A stretch of DNA of 23,438 nt from CAKSQL01 sp045649415 (GCA_045649415.1 JAZRPY010000028.1:1-23438), one strand, 5' to 3'; positions 7,127-16,136 are shown, counted from the stretch's first letter. Program-made: numbers and translations. The notes: generated by a model not told the origin, from the sequence alone.

Positions 7127-9214
7127 ATGTTTAGAACTTTTGAAACAACTTTAGCCGGCAGACCATTGATTATTGAAACCGGCAAAATGGCAGAGTTAAC
7201 CAACGGACATTGTTTAGTTCGTTATGGTGACACTGTTGTTATGGTAAATGTAACTGCATCAAGAACTCCTCGTGAGGGTGTTGACTTTTTCCCTCTCAGC
7301 GTGGATTATGAAGAAAAGCTATATGCAGTTGGTAAAATTCCTGGTGGATATATCAAAAGAGAGGGTAAGCCTTCTGAAAAGGCTATCCTAACAAGTCGTG
7401 TTATTGACAGACCTATCCGTCCTTTATTCCCTGCAGATCTCAGAAATGATGTTTCTGTTGTTGCAACTGTATTATCAGTTGAACAGGACAATCCCCCTGA
7501 AGTTGCAGCTATGATTGGTACTTCAATTGCAATTTCAATTTCTGATGTACCATGGAATGGACCTATTGGTGGTGTATGGCTTGGCTTGGTTGATGGCGAG
7601 TATGTTATCAACCCCACACTTGAACAGAGAGAAAGATCCCAAATGCATGTAACCGTTGCAGGTACAAAGGCAAAGGTTGTTATGATTGAAGCAGGTGCAA
7701 ATGAGGTAGAGGAAAGCGTTATGCTTGAGGGCATCAAGTTTGCTCATAAAACAATTATTGAGATTTGTGACTTTATTGAGGGTATCAAAAAGGAAATCGG
7801 TAAGGAAAAGTTTGAGTATGAGGCTCATACTATTGATATGGATTTATGGAATGCAGTTAAGGGACTTGCATATGAGAAAATCCAATATGCTCTTGATACT
7901 GACGACAAGAATGTTCGTGACGAACGCTTAGGTGTTATCACAGACGAGCTTATTGAAAAGTTAGAAGAAAGATTCCCTGATATTGCAGTAGATATTCAGG
8001 AAGTTCTATATAAGATGCAAAAGGAAATTGTTCGTAACTGGTTAACTCAGGGAAGGCGTGTGGACGGCAGAAGCTTAGACCAGATCAGACCTTTGGCTGC
8101 AGAGGTTGACTTGTTGCCAAGAACTCACGGTTCAGGAATGTTCACAAGAGGTCAAACTCAGGTGCTTACAGTTGCAACCTTAGCTCCTTTGGCTGAAATG
8201 CAACGCCTGGATGGTATTGATGAGGAAGAAACAAAGCGTTATATGCATCACTACAATTTCCCATCATATTCAGTGGGTGAAACAAGACCTTCAAGAGGCC
8301 CTGGCAGAAGAGAAATCGGTCACGGTGCTTTGGCAGAGCGTTCATTGGTGCCTGTTCTTCCTTCTGAGGAGGAATTCCCATATGCAATCAGAACTGTATC
8401 TGAGGTTTTAAGCTCAAATGGTTCAACCTCACAGGGCAGTGTTTGTGGTTCAACTCTTGCACTTATGGCAGCAGGTGTGCCAATCAAGGCTCCTGTTGCA
8501 GGTATCTCCTGTGGTCTTATAACAACAGACGAAGGCTTCACAACAATGGTTGATATCCAAGGTCTTGAGGACTTCTATGGTGAGATGGACTTCAAGGTAG
8601 CAGGTACAAAGAAAGGTATCACATCTATTCAGGTTGATATTAAAAATGATGGCTTGCCATACGATGTAATCGAGGAAGCTTTGAAAAAAACAAGAGATGC
8701 AAGATGTTATATCATTGATGATATTCTATTAAAGGCAATTCCTGAGGTAAGACCTGAATTGTCACCATATGCTCCAAAGGTGAGCACAATGAAGATTGAC
8801 CCTGATAAAATCCGTGAGGTTATTGGTCAGGGTGGAAAGGTTATCCAAAAGATTGTTGCAGACACAGGTGCAAAAATTGACATTGAGGATGACGGAACAA
8901 TTCACATTTTTGCAGTTAATCAGGAATCAGGAGATGCTGCAAGAACTGCAATTGAGTTGATTGTTAAGGAGCCCGAGGTTGGAGAAATTTACACAGGTGA
9001 GGTTAAAACTGTAACTGCATTCGGTGCATTCGTTGAAATTCTTCCTGGTAAGGACGGACTTTGCCATATTTCTAAGCTTGCAAACAAGAGAGTTGAGAAG
9101 GTAGAGGATGTTGTTAATGTGGGAGATATGTTAACAGTTAAGGTTATGGAAATTGACCAGAAAACAGGAAAAATCAGCTTGTCACACAAGGACGCAGTTG
9201 AAGAAGCAGAATAA
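7127..9214 (+). CDS. pnp: polyribonucleotide nucleotidyltransferase (PNPase)
   Basis: PNPase is a trimeric 3'-to-5' exoribonuclease that uses phosphate to degrade RNA and can also add 3' tails; it is central to mRNA turnover. The 695 residues match the family (~700). Two RNase PH cores are visible: PH1 at ~10-140 (LVRYGDTVVMVNVTA) and PH2 at ~325-460 (VDGRSLDQIRPLAAEVDLLP; then FTRGQTQVL and GSTSQGSVCGSTLALMAAGV). A KH domain at ~555-615 has the IGQGGKVIQ loop, and an S1 domain covers ~619-690 (VTAFGAFVEILPGKDGLCHIS). AAGGAGAG lies 10 bases before the ATG. The ~130-base leader has no convincing promoter by eye. A terminator follows immediately. Confidence 0.98.
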   Translation: MFRTFETTLAGRPLIIETGKMAELTNGHCLVRYGDTVVMVNVTASRTPREGVDFFPLSVDYEEKLYAVGKIPGGYIKREGKPSEKAILTSRVIDRPIRPLFPADLRNDVSVVATVLSVEQDNPPEVAAMIGTSIAISISDVPWNGPIGGVWLGLVDGEYVINPTLEQRERSQMHVTVAGTKAKVVMIEAGANEVEESVMLEGIKFAHKTIIEICDFIEGIKKEIGKEKFEYEAHTIDMDLWNAVKGLAYEKIQYALDTDDKNVRDERLGVITDELIEKLEERFPDIAVDIQEVLYKMQKEIVRNWLTQGRRVDGRSLDQIRPLAAEVDLLPRTHGSGMFTRGQTQVLTVATLAPLAEMQRLDGIDEEETKRYMHHYNFPSYSVGETRPSRGPGRREIGHGALAERSLVPVLPSEEEFPYAIRTVSEVLSSNGSTSQGSVCGSTLALMAAGVPIKAPVAGISCGLITTDEGFTTMVDIQGLEDFYGEMDFKVAGTKKGITSIQVDIKNDGLPYDVIEEALKKTRDARCYIIDDILLKAIPEVRPELSPYAPKVSTMKIDPDKIREVIGQGGKVIQKIVADTGAKIDIEDDGTIHIFAVNQESGDAARTAIELIVKEPEVGEIYTGEVKTVTAFGAFVEILPGKDGLCHISKLANKRVEKVEDVVNVGDMLTVKVMEIDQKTGKISLSHKDAVEEAE

Positions 9215-9220
9215 TAATTT

Positions 9221-9255
9221 AAAAAGGAGCATTTTAACAAAAATGCTCCTTTTTT
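9221..9255 (+). terminator. terminator after pnp
   Basis: Arms AAAAAGGAGCATTT and AAATGCTCCTTTTT around TAACAA, 6 bases after the pnp stop, ending in a T-run. Confidence 0.9.
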
Positions 9256-9290
9256 ATAAACTCTAAAGAACGGAGGTGACCTTTGTTAAA

Positions 9291-11315
9291 ATGAAAACTA
9301 TTACAGAGCTAAAGGGAATAGGCTTGGCAAGGCGTGTGTATTTTGAAAAAAGAGGGTTAGGCACCATTGAAAAGCTATTATACTTTTTCCCGAGAGCCTA
9401 TGAGGACAGAACAAAGCTTGTACCTATAGATGAACTTCGTGAGGGAATGTCGGCTTGTGTTTTTGGAACTGTTTTTACACCTGTTCGGGAAACTCGAATA
9501 AGAAAGAATATGACCATATATTCAATGAAATTTGCAGACGACAGTGGAGTTTTAAACATTATATGGTACAACAACAGATTTGTTAAGGGAAAATTCAAAA
9601 CAGGGGAGGAATATATTCTCTACGGGAAGGTCACAAGACGAAATGGTGCTTTGGAAATGGCAAACCCATTATTTGAAAGACCTGACAAAACAAAGGCAAC
9701 AGGGAGAATTATGCCTATATACCCTTTGAGTGAAACGATGTCACAAAAGGTTATGCAGGATACTCTAAAGAATGCTATAGCCCATACCGAGTGTATGAGA
9801 GAATCAATACCTCAGGCAATAAGAGAAAAATACTATCTTCAGAATATTGAATATTCACTTAAAAATATACATTTTCCGAAAAGCGAGGAGGACAGACTTG
9901 AGGCAAGGGACAGGCTTGCTTTTGAGGAGCTTTTCTTCCTGCAGCTTGCATTATTATATAAAAAAGGGAATGTTAAAAAGGAAAAAAGAGAGCCATTTTG
10001 CAATGTGGAATGTAAGGATACTTTTATAAAGTCATTGCCATATAGCCTCACAAACGCACAAATAAGAGTAATTGAGGAAATTTCTCAGGATTTTCAAAGC
10101 ACAACACCAATGATGCGATTGTGTCAGGGCGATGTTGGCTCAGGAAAAACGGTGGTGGCTGCAACTGCTATGCATATGGCAGTGGAAAACGGATTTCAGT
10201 CTGCTATTATGGCACCTACCGAAATTCTGGCAAATCAACACTATGAAACATTTATGGAGCTATTTAAGGGAACTGGCATAAAAATTGTTCTTTTAACAGG
10301 CTCAACCAAGAAAAAAAATGAAATTTATGAGGACATAAAAAATGGTGAGTATCAGATTATTATAGGTACTCATGCAGTTATTCAGGAGAATGTTGAATAT
10401 AAGAATTTAGGACTTGTTGTGGCAGATGAGCAACACAGATTTGGAGTGAGTCAAAGAGCAGCTTTGTCTAACAAGGGAAAAAATCCACATTTCCTCGTTA
10501 TGACTGCAACTCCTATCCCAAGAACTCTTGCCCTGATTCTATATGGGGATTTGGATATATCCATATTGGACGAAATGCCACCGGGGAGAAAAAAGGTAGA
10601 AACCTTTTTAGTGGGTGAGGAAATGCACCAAAGAGTGTATGCCTTTATCGACAAGCATATCAAAAATGGCTCACAGGCATATGTGGTGTGTCCTTTAATT
10701 GATTTATCCGAGGAAAGTGATTTAAAAAATGCCTCGGATATGGCTTTAAAGCTAAAAAGGATATTCCCTGATTATAATATAGGCTTAATTCACGGACGAA
10801 TGAAGGCGAAGGAAAAGGACGAAATAATGAACTCCTTTTCTAAGGGAGAAATTCATATTTTGGTGTCCACCACAGTTATTGAGGTGGGAGTTAATGTTCC
10901 CAATAGTAATATAATGGTGGTGGAAAATGCAGAAAGATTCGGACTCAGCCAGTTGCATCAGCTAAGAGGAAGAGTGGGAAGAGGCTGTGATCAGGCATAT
11001 TGCATATTATTTTCAAAGGGTGGTACTGAAATCACCAAAAAAAGATTGAAAACTATGTGCGAGTCAAATGACGGATTTTATATTGCTGAGCAGGACCTAA
11101 AGCTAAGAGGTCCGGGTGACTTTTTCGGCACTCGTCAACACGGGCTTCCTGATTTGAAAATTGCAAATCTTTTTGAGGATATGAGCATCTTAAAGATGGC
11201 TCAACAGGCTGTTGGAGATATAGTTAAGGAAAGAATATCGGTAACGGAAGAAGAAAAAAGAGCTCTTGATGAAAGAGTGGATGAGATTTTATCTGAGGCA
11301 GTAATAATTAACTGA
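9291..11315 (+). CDS. recG: ATP-dependent DNA helicase RecG
   Basis: RecG is a double-stranded DNA translocase that reverses stalled replication forks and migrates branched recombination intermediates. This start gives 674 residues, as expected. The N-terminal wedge/OB domain includes LLYFFPRAYEDRT (~29) and the ILYGKVTRR region. The helicase core has Walker A GDVGSGKT at 280-287, the RecG-type DEQH box at 379-382 (VVADEQHRFGV), MTATPIPRTLAL, and the C-terminal VGVNVPN and QLRGRVGRG motifs. LKLRGPGDFFGTRQHGLPD is the family's terminal signature. I took the ATG at 9291: the in-frame GTG at 9276 overlaps the binding site GGAGGTGA (9272-9279). The spacing of 11 bases is slightly long, so translation may be moderate. 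No terminator is obvious after it. Confidence 0.97.
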   Translation: MKTITELKGIGLARRVYFEKRGLGTIEKLLYFFPRAYEDRTKLVPIDELREGMSACVFGTVFTPVRETRIRKNMTIYSMKFADDSGVLNIIWYNNRFVKGKFKTGEEYILYGKVTRRNGALEMANPLFERPDKTKATGRIMPIYPLSETMSQKVMQDTLKNAIAHTECMRESIPQAIREKYYLQNIEYSLKNIHFPKSEEDRLEARDRLAFEELFFLQLALLYKKGNVKKEKREPFCNVECKDTFIKSLPYSLTNAQIRVIEEISQDFQSTTPMMRLCQGDVGSGKTVVAATAMHMAVENGFQSAIMAPTEILANQHYETFMELFKGTGIKIVLLTGSTKKKNEIYEDIKNGEYQIIIGTHAVIQENVEYKNLGLVVADEQHRFGVSQRAALSNKGKNPHFLVMTATPIPRTLALILYGDLDISILDEMPPGRKKVETFLVGEEMHQRVYAFIDKHIKNGSQAYVVCPLIDLSEESDLKNASDMALKLKRIFPDYNIGLIHGRMKAKEKDEIMNSFSKGEIHILVSTTVIEVGVNVPNSNIMVVENAERFGLSQLHQLRGRVGRGCDQAYCILFSKGGTEITKKRLKTMCESNDGFYIAEQDLKLRGPGDFFGTRQHGLPDLKIANLFEDMSILKMAQQAVGDIVKERISVTEEEKRALDERVDEILSEAVIIN

Positions 11316-11402
11316 TTTTTGATATATCCCTTCTTTTATTTAGCAAAAGCTGGGGAAATATTGTGTAAATTGTAAAAATAATAAAAAAATTGTTAAAATT
11401 TA

Positions 11403-11431
11403 TTGACCTTTTCATTCTTTTGATATACAAT
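11403..11431 (+). promoter_or_regulatory. promoter of the rsmD-coaD unit
   Basis: TTGACC, 17 bases, TACAAT; a second TATAAT-like hexamer follows at 11433-11438. It lies 73 bases before rsmD, behind an A/T-rich tract. Confidence 0.6.
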
Positions 11432-11503
11432 ATATAATGTATGAGGTGTATTTCTAAGAGAATTGAATTTATAATCAAATCTCAGAAGGGAATGGTATTT
11501 TAA

Positions 11504-12064
11504 ATGAGAGTAATTTCCGGCTCAAAAAGAGGCCGAAAATTAGTGTCTTTTGAGGGAGATTCCATTCGTCCTACAACGGACAGAGTTAAGGAATCAATAT
11601 TCAATCTGATTATGGACTGGGTGTATGATTCAAATGTACTTGACCTGTTTGGAGGAAGTGGTGCATTATCTCTTGAGGCATTATCCCGAGGTGCAAAAAA
11701 AGCTGTGATAGTAGATAATAGCAAAAGCTCGGTGGAAATCATCAAAAAGAATATAGAATTGACAGATTTTCATAACGAAACTGAGGTATTAAACGCTAAA
11801 GCAGAGGAGTATATTAAAACAACAAAGGAAAGCTTTGATATAATTTTTTTAGACCCACCATATAACAAGGGATATGTTGTTCCCATTCTAAAGGCCATTT
11901 CTGAGAAAAAACTTTTAAGTGATGAGGGTATTGTGGTGCTGGAAAGTGATTTTTCAGATGACCACGGTGAAATACCCGGCTTTCAGATACTGAAACAGAG
12001 AAAGTATGGACGGACCTTTGTTACAGTGTACACAAGCATAGTCGGAAAGGAAGTAACATCGTGA
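11504..12064 (+). CDS. rsmD: 16S rRNA (guanine(966)-N2)-methyltransferase RsmD
   Basis: RsmD methylates G966 in the small-subunit rRNA using S-adenosylmethionine. The 186 residues carry the family opening MRVISGSKRGRKL (~1-13) and the substrate loop IRPTTDRVKESIFN (21-34). The SAM-binding motif is DLFGGSGALSLEAL (47-60), and the catalytic motif IV is DPPY at 117-120 (IIFLDPPYNKGY). AGAAGGGA lies 12 bases before the ATG; an earlier ATG at 11492 is closed by TAA just before 11504. The stop overlaps the coaD start by four bases, so the two are translationally coupled. rsmD-coaD is a common pairing in Firmicutes and other bacteria. Confidence 0.96.
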   Translation: MRVISGSKRGRKLVSFEGDSIRPTTDRVKESIFNLIMDWVYDSNVLDLFGGSGALSLEALSRGAKKAVIVDNSKSSVEIIKKNIELTDFHNETEVLNAKAEEYIKTTKESFDIIFLDPPYNKGYVVPILKAISEKKLLSDEGIVVLESDFSDDHGEIPGFQILKQRKYGRTFVTVYTSIVGKEVTS

Positions 12065-12537
12065 GAATTGCAGTTTATCCCGGAAGCTTTGATCCTATCA
12101 CCAACGGACATCTTGATATTGTGAAAAGAGCAGCGAAGGTGTATGATAAGGTTATTGTGGGAGTTTTGGATAACATAAACAAAAAGCCTGTGTTTTCTGC
12201 AAAGGAAAGACTTGAAATGATTAAGGCAGTAACTCAGGATATGGAGAATGTTGATTGCGATATTTTCAGCGGCCTTTTGGTTGATTTTGCAAAGCAGAAT
12301 AACGCTTCCGTAATTGTTAAGGGTTTGAGAACGGTTTCAGACTTTGAGTACGAATTTCAAATGGCACTTTTAAACAAGGCACTAAATCCTGAATATGAAA
12401 CAATGTTTTTGATGACCGATACGAAATACTCATATATAAGCTCAAGCATGGTAAAAGAGGTTGCAAAATACCATGGTGAGTTAGAGGGACTTGTCCCTGA
12501 AAAAATCATCAAGTTTGTTGAGAAAAAATACAAATAA
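12061..12537 (+). CDS. coaD: phosphopantetheine adenylyltransferase
   Basis: CoaD transfers AMP from ATP to 4'-phosphopantetheine, the penultimate step of coenzyme A synthesis. The 158 residues show the nucleotidyltransferase signature YPGSFDPITNGHLDIV with TNGH at 14-17, KGLRTVSDFEYEFQMA at 87-102, and YSYISSSMVKEVAKYHGE at 123-140 with the ISSSxVKE ATP-binding loop. It starts with GTG inside the rsmD stop (GTGA overlap, 12061-12064), with GGAAAGGAAG upstream inside rsmD. Length is typical (~160). Confidence 0.97.
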   Translation: MRIAVYPGSFDPITNGHLDIVKRAAKVYDKVIVGVLDNINKKPVFSAKERLEMIKAVTQDMENVDCDIFSGLLVDFAKQNNASVIVKGLRTVSDFEYEFQMALLNKALNPEYETMFLMTDTKYSYISSSMVKEVAKYHGELEGLVPEKIIKFVEKKYK

Positions 12538-12565
12538 AAATTATAAAAGAGAGGGAGTTTGGAAT

Positions 12566-13009
12566 ATGGAAATCATGGAAATCATTGATATGATGGAGGA
12601 AACTATTGACAAGGCGCCTATAGTTCCATTAAGTGGAAAAATCCTTTTAGACAAAGAGGATGTTTTGGACTATATTCAGGAGATGAGATTGGTATATCCT
12701 GATGAGGTTAAGGAAGCTAAGTGGATTAAGGGTGAACGCCAGAGAATTTTAACTGAGGCTGAGGAAAAGTCAACTGAAATGATTAAGAACGCTGAAGAAA
12801 AGGCTATTCAGATGATTGACGAAACTGAAATCACACGCCAGGCATTTGAACACGCTGATTCAATTATGACTCAGGCTAACACAGATGCAGCTATGGTTAA
12901 GGAGCAAAGCGACCAATTCGTTAATGATTTATTGAATGAGTTGGAAAGATACTTAGATGTTATTTTAAAGAAGGTTCAGGAAGTTAAAATCAATTTTAAT
13001 GATAGATAA
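12566..13009 (+). CDS. coiled-coil protein of unknown function (DivIVA / V-ATPase-subunit-like)
   Basis: This 147-residue acidic, helical protein has a long coiled coil from about residue 50 to 140, with heptad-like AEEKSTEMIKNAEEKAIQMI and Ala/Glu/Lys/Met richness. It has no transmembrane helix and no Walker motif. Genes like this often follow coaD in Clostridia and are annotated loosely as 'ATPase' or 'cell division initiation protein' because coiled coils match DivIVA and V-type ATPase stalk subunits; I see no catalytic motif to support an ATPase. The ATG at 12566 has GAGAGGGAG upstream; a longer frame beginning inside coaD is not needed. It lies 28 bases after coaD and is probably the last gene of that operon, since a terminator follows. 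Confidence 0.8.
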   Translation: MEIMEIIDMMEETIDKAPIVPLSGKILLDKEDVLDYIQEMRLVYPDEVKEAKWIKGERQRILTEAEEKSTEMIKNAEEKAIQMIDETEITRQAFEHADSIMTQANTDAAMVKEQSDQFVNDLLNELERYLDVILKKVQEVKINFNDR

Positions 13010-13026
13010 TCTTTAAAAAAGGGCAA

Positions 13027-13069
13027 GAGGGTAATAAAAGCTGAAATTATGGCTTTTATCCCCCTTTTT
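13027..13069 (+). terminator. terminator of the rsmD-coaD operon
   Basis: Stem ATAAAAGC (13034-13041) / GCTTTTAT (13052-13059), extended by GAGGG against CCCCC across a small bulge, then TTTTT. Confidence 0.65.
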
Positions 13070-13223
13070 GCTTATATTGGATGTTTAGTTAATATGCCCT
13101 ATTATTTGGGCTTATTTTGGGTAGAATTTTACGCTTTTAAAATTATTTCGTTATTTGTGCTAAAAAAGAGTGTGGATTTTTGGTTAAAAAATGACTATCA
13201 ATTTTAAATAAAATATGGTATCA

Positions 13224-13261
13224 TATAATAGTAATAAAAATAGTGCTTTCGGGGAAAGCAC
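13224..13261 (+). promoter_or_regulatory. -10 element and 5' UTR hairpin of the sugar ATPase gene
   Basis: A perfect TATAAT (13224-13229) has no good -35 at 17 bases. Thirteen bases after it, GTGCTTTC and GAAAGCAC (13243-13250, 13254-13261) form an 8-bp hairpin with loop GGG, ending 5 bases before the AGAGGAG binding site. It may protect the mRNA 5' end or tune initiation. Confidence 0.45.
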
Positions 13262-13282
13262 AATAGAGAGGAGCTATTTTAA

Positions 13283-14395
13283 ATGGCAGGATTAGAGTTA
13301 AAGCATATGTATAAGAGATATCCGGGTGGTGTAACAGCTGTTTCGGATTTTACCTTGGATATTGAAGACAAGGAGTTCGTTGTTCTTGTTGGACCTTCAG
13401 GCTGTGGTAAGTCAACAACTTTGAGAATGATTGCAGGTCTTGAAGAAATTACAGAGGGCGAGCTTTTAATCGATGGTAAGGTAGTAAATGATGTTTCTCC
13501 AAAGGACAGAGATATTGCCATGGTTTTCCAAAACTATGCTTTGTATCCACATATGTCAGTATTTGACAATATGGCTTTTGGTTTGAAGTTAAAGAAAACT
13601 CCAAAGGATGAGATTAAGAGGCGTGTTGTTGAGGCTGCTAAGATTCTTGATATTGAGCATTTGTTAGAGAGAAAGCCTAAGGCTTTGTCAGGTGGTCAAA
13701 GACAGAGAGTTGCACTTGGTCGTGCTATCGTTCGTGAGCCAAAGGTATTCTTAATGGACGAACCTTTGTCAAATCTTGATGCTAAGCTGAGAGTTGCAAT
13801 GAGAACTGAGATTAACAAGCTACATAAGAGATTGCAAACAACCTTTATCTATGTAACACATGACCAAACAGAAGCTATGACAATGGGTAGCCGAATTGTT
13901 GTTATGAAGGATGGTATAGTTCAACAGGTTGATACTCCTATCGATATCTACAATGAGCCATGTAACATCTTCGTTGGTGGATTTATAGGAAGTCCTCAAA
14001 TGAACTTTGTTGATGCAAAGCTTGTTGAAAAGGATGGCGGCATCTATGTAGAGTTCGAGGGTGGAGTAGTTAAGCTTCCTGATGGAAAGGCTTCAAGACC
14101 TGAGATTAAGGAATACATCGGCAAAGAGGTTGTTATGGGTATCAGACCTGAAAATATCCATGATGACGAGGTTATCATTGAAAGCCAACCAACATCTGTT
14201 GTTGACGCTTTTGTTGATATCACAGAGATGATGGGTGCTGAAACATACTTGTACTTAACAATCGGTGGTAAGCAGCTTGTAGCAAGAGTTGACCAGCGTT
14301 CAACTGCTAAGAGAAACGAAACCATTAAGGTTGTGTTTGATGCAAACAAGATTCACTTATTCGATAAGGAAACTGAACTTGCAATTATGCACTAA
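13283..14395 (+). CDS. ugpC: sugar ABC importer ATP-binding protein, UgpC/MsmK/MalK family
   Basis: This is the ATPase subunit of a carbohydrate uptake system-1 ABC importer, working in the cytoplasm on a membrane permease pair. In 370 residues it has Walker A GPSGCGKST (37-45), the Q-loop VFQNYALYPH (81-90), the ABC signature LSGGQRQRVALGRA (135-148), Walker B VFLMDEPLSNLDAKLR (155-170) and the H-loop His193 (IYVTHDQTEAM). A C-terminal TOBE/OB regulatory domain covers ~240-370 (VVMGIRPENIHDDEV). No permease or binding-protein gene is adjacent. In Firmicutes such lone MsmK-type ATPases often serve several oligosaccharide importers, and that is the likely role here. Glycerol-3-phosphate specificity should not be inferred from the name. 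The ATG has AGAGGAGC upstream. Confidence 0.93.
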   Translation: MAGLELKHMYKRYPGGVTAVSDFTLDIEDKEFVVLVGPSGCGKSTTLRMIAGLEEITEGELLIDGKVVNDVSPKDRDIAMVFQNYALYPHMSVFDNMAFGLKLKKTPKDEIKRRVVEAAKILDIEHLLERKPKALSGGQRQRVALGRAIVREPKVFLMDEPLSNLDAKLRVAMRTEINKLHKRLQTTFIYVTHDQTEAMTMGSRIVVMKDGIVQQVDTPIDIYNEPCNIFVGGFIGSPQMNFVDAKLVEKDGGIYVEFEGGVVKLPDGKASRPEIKEYIGKEVVMGIRPENIHDDEVIIESQPTSVVDAFVDITEMMGAETYLYLTIGGKQLVARVDQRSTAKRNETIKVVFDANKIHLFDKETELAIMH

Positions 14396-14400
14396 TAAAT

Positions 14401-14434
14401 AAAAAAGGACGATGTTTTAAACATCGTCCTTTTT
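14401..14434. terminator. bidirectional terminator between convergent genes
   Basis: AAAAAGGACGATGTTT and its complement ending CCTTTTT form a near-perfect stem around a one- to four-base loop. It lies between ugpC (plus) and the TM2 protein gene (minus). Confidence 0.9.
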
Positions 14435-14435
14435 A

Positions 14436-14771
14436 TTATATAAGTTCATTTCCGAAGGCATCATATTTCACATTTCCCTTTAAGATTGCAATCCCGTCTG
14501 AAAAGCCCCATAAAAAGCCTATAATACCAAAGCTTAAAAGGGAGAATATAAGCTGAGTTGCACCTATTTTTTTATAGCCTAAGTAAAATCTGCCTATTCC
14601 AAACATTCCTAAAAATAGTTGAAGAAAGCCTGCAACTACTGCAGAATGTGGCCTTTCGGGTTGGCTGGGTAGATTGTCAGCTTCTTCATTTGTCGCAATG
14701 CTTTTAGCAGTATGACAGTATGGGCATATGTAATGATTTTCAATTTCCTTTTTGCATTCCTTGCATAACAT
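14436..14771 (-). CDS. zinc-ribbon plus TM2-domain membrane protein
   Basis: A 111-residue protein with a short N-terminal zinc ribbon (Cys3/Cys6 and Cys16/Cys19: LCKECKK, ICPYCH), a Glu/Pro-rich linker, and a TM2 domain at about residues 43-100. That domain has two hydrophobic helices (AGFLQLFLGMFGIGRFYLGY and the LIFSLLSFGIIGFLWGFSDG region) joined by the conserved FGxxRFYLGY turn, with the Asp of the second helix present. TM2 proteins are small membrane proteins of unclear function. The ATG has AAAGGAG upstream. It follows rarA by 19 bases on the same strand, so the two form an operon. A terminator lies just past its stop. Confidence 0.88.
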   Translation of the reverse strand: MLCKECKKEIENHYICPYCHTAKSIATNEEADNLPSQPERPHSAVVAGFLQLFLGMFGIGRFYLGYKKIGATQLIFSLLSFGIIGFLWGFSDGIAILKGNVKYDAFGNELI

Positions 14772-14790
14772 TAAAGATTACTCCTTTTTG

Positions 14791-16068
14791 CTACTTTTTT
14801 ATTTTTTTCCAATATTCCTTTGCTGTAAGCTCGGTTTTGTTATCACCAAATTCATAGTATTTTTTATCTTTGATAGCATCAGGAAGATATTGTTGCTTAG
14901 TATAGTGATTGGGATAGGAGTGGGGGTATTTGTATTCAATACCTCTGCCCATTTTTGTGGCACCTGAGTAGTGAGCATCCTTTAAATGAGGAGGAATATC
15001 CCCTGTGTCGAGTTTTTCAATATCGCTCATAGCAGAATCTATCGCCATAATTGCAGAATTGGATTTGGGAGAGGTTGCTAAAAGAATAGTTGCTTCTGCA
15101 AGCGGTATTCTTGCTTCAGGCAGACCTAACTGCAACGCTGCATCCACGCAAGCCTTTGTGGTTACAATGGCCTGTGGATATGCAAGACCAATATCCTCGG
15201 CAGAAATCACTAACAGCCTTCTGCACACACTTTGTAAATCGCCTGCGCTTAAGAGTCTTGCAAGATAGTAAGTGGCAGCATCGGGGTCACTGCCTCGTAT
15301 AGACTTTTGAAATGCACTTAATATATCATAATGAGAATCACCGTCACGATCATATCTTAGTGCTTTTTTCTGAGTTGCCTGAGAAGCAGTGTCAAGGGTT
15401 ATTAAAAATTCACCCTTTTTGTTTGGAGTAGTTGCCAAAAAGCATAATTCAAGTGAATTTAATGCTTTTCTTACATCTCCTGCAGAGGTGTGGGCAATAT
15501 GCTCTATTGCTGCATCCTCCACATTGACTTTATATTGACTATAGTCCTCAGTTTTCAGGATTTCTACTCCACGAAGGAGTGCTTTTTTTATGTTTTCAGG
15601 CTCAAGTTGTTTAAATTCAAACACAACTGAACGGGATAGTATTGCATTATAAATGTAAAAATATGGGTTTTCCGTGGTACTTGCAATTAGTGTAATTTGT
15701 CCGTTTTCGATATATTCTAAAAGAGATTGTTGTTGCTTTTTATTGAAGTGCTGAATTTCGTCAAGATATAATAACACTCCATTCATATTCATAAATCCGT
15801 CCAAGGAGGAAATTATATCCTTTATGTCGGAAACAGAAGCAGTAGTAGCATTTAATTTATATAAACGCCTGCCTGTTTTTGTAGAGATAATATTGGCTAC
15901 TGTGGTTTTTCCTGTACCACTTGGACCATAGAAAATCATATTTGGGATTTCAGAGCATGCAAGTATATTTTTCAGTATTTTCCCTTCGCCCAAAAGATGC
16001 TCTTGACCTACAACTGAGTCAATATCCGTTGGCCTTATTCTGTCGGCAAGTGGTGTTCTCATTTTCAT
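14791..16068 (-). CDS. rarA: replication-associated recombination protein A (RarA/MgsA AAA+ ATPase)
   Basis: RarA is a clamp-loader-like AAA+ ATPase that acts with SSB at stalled or blocked replication forks. From the chosen start it has 425 residues. It opens TPLADRIRPTDIDSVVGQEHLL, with Walker A GPSGTGKTT at 48-56, Walker B LLYLDEIQHF with Asp103-Glu104, and sensor 1 STTENPYF. The lid and tetramerisation region include GDVRKALNSLEL, and the C-terminal signature is HYSGATKMGRGIEYKYPH. AGGAGGT lies just upstream; ATG 16068 (4 bases from GGAGG) and ATG 16062 (10 bases) are both possible, and the difference is two residues. A longer frame from 16107 would put the binding site inside the gene and is rejected. 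It has a strong promoter divergent from the dehydratase gene and is followed by the TM2 gene. Confidence 0.95.
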   Translation of the reverse strand: MKMRTPLADRIRPTDIDSVVGQEHLLGEGKILKNILACSEIPNMIFYGPSGTGKTTVANIISTKTGRRLYKLNATTASVSDIKDIISSLDGFMNMNGVLLYLDEIQHFNKKQQQSLLEYIENGQITLIASTTENPYFYIYNAILSRSVVFEFKQLEPENIKKALLRGVEILKTEDYSQYKVNVEDAAIEHIAHTSAGDVRKALNSLELCFLATTPNKKGEFLITLDTASQATQKKALRYDRDGDSHYDILSAFQKSIRGSDPDAATYYLARLLSAGDLQSVCRRLLVISAEDIGLAYPQAIVTTKACVDAALQLGLPEARIPLAEATILLATSPKSNSAIMAIDSAMSDIEKLDTGDIPPHLKDAHYSGATKMGRGIEYKYPHSYPNHYTKQQYLPDAIKDKKYYEFGDNKTELTAKEYWKKIKK

Positions 16069-16097
16069 ATTACCTCCTTCTATCAATATTATTATAT

Positions 16098-16126
16098 ATT
16101 CTACCATAAATTTAAAATGGTGTCAA
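16098..16126 (-). promoter_or_regulatory. promoter of rarA-TM2 operon
   Basis: On the minus strand TTGACA (16126-16121), 17 bases and TAGAAT (16103-16098), with an extended TGG. Its -35 is ten bases from the -35 of the opposite promoter. Confidence 0.85.
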
Positions 16127-16136
16127 ATAAAAGTGC

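Noticed and set aside
7306..8541. Several open frames antisense to pnp (up to 143 codons)
   Set aside because: They lie opposite a certain PNPase gene, have no binding sites and no family-like composition; they mirror its codon pattern.
9276..9278. GTG start for recG (also GTG 6620 for rpsO)
   Set aside because: Both codons overlap the Shine-Dalgarno sequence; ATG codons at 9291 and 6632 fit spacing and family N-termini.
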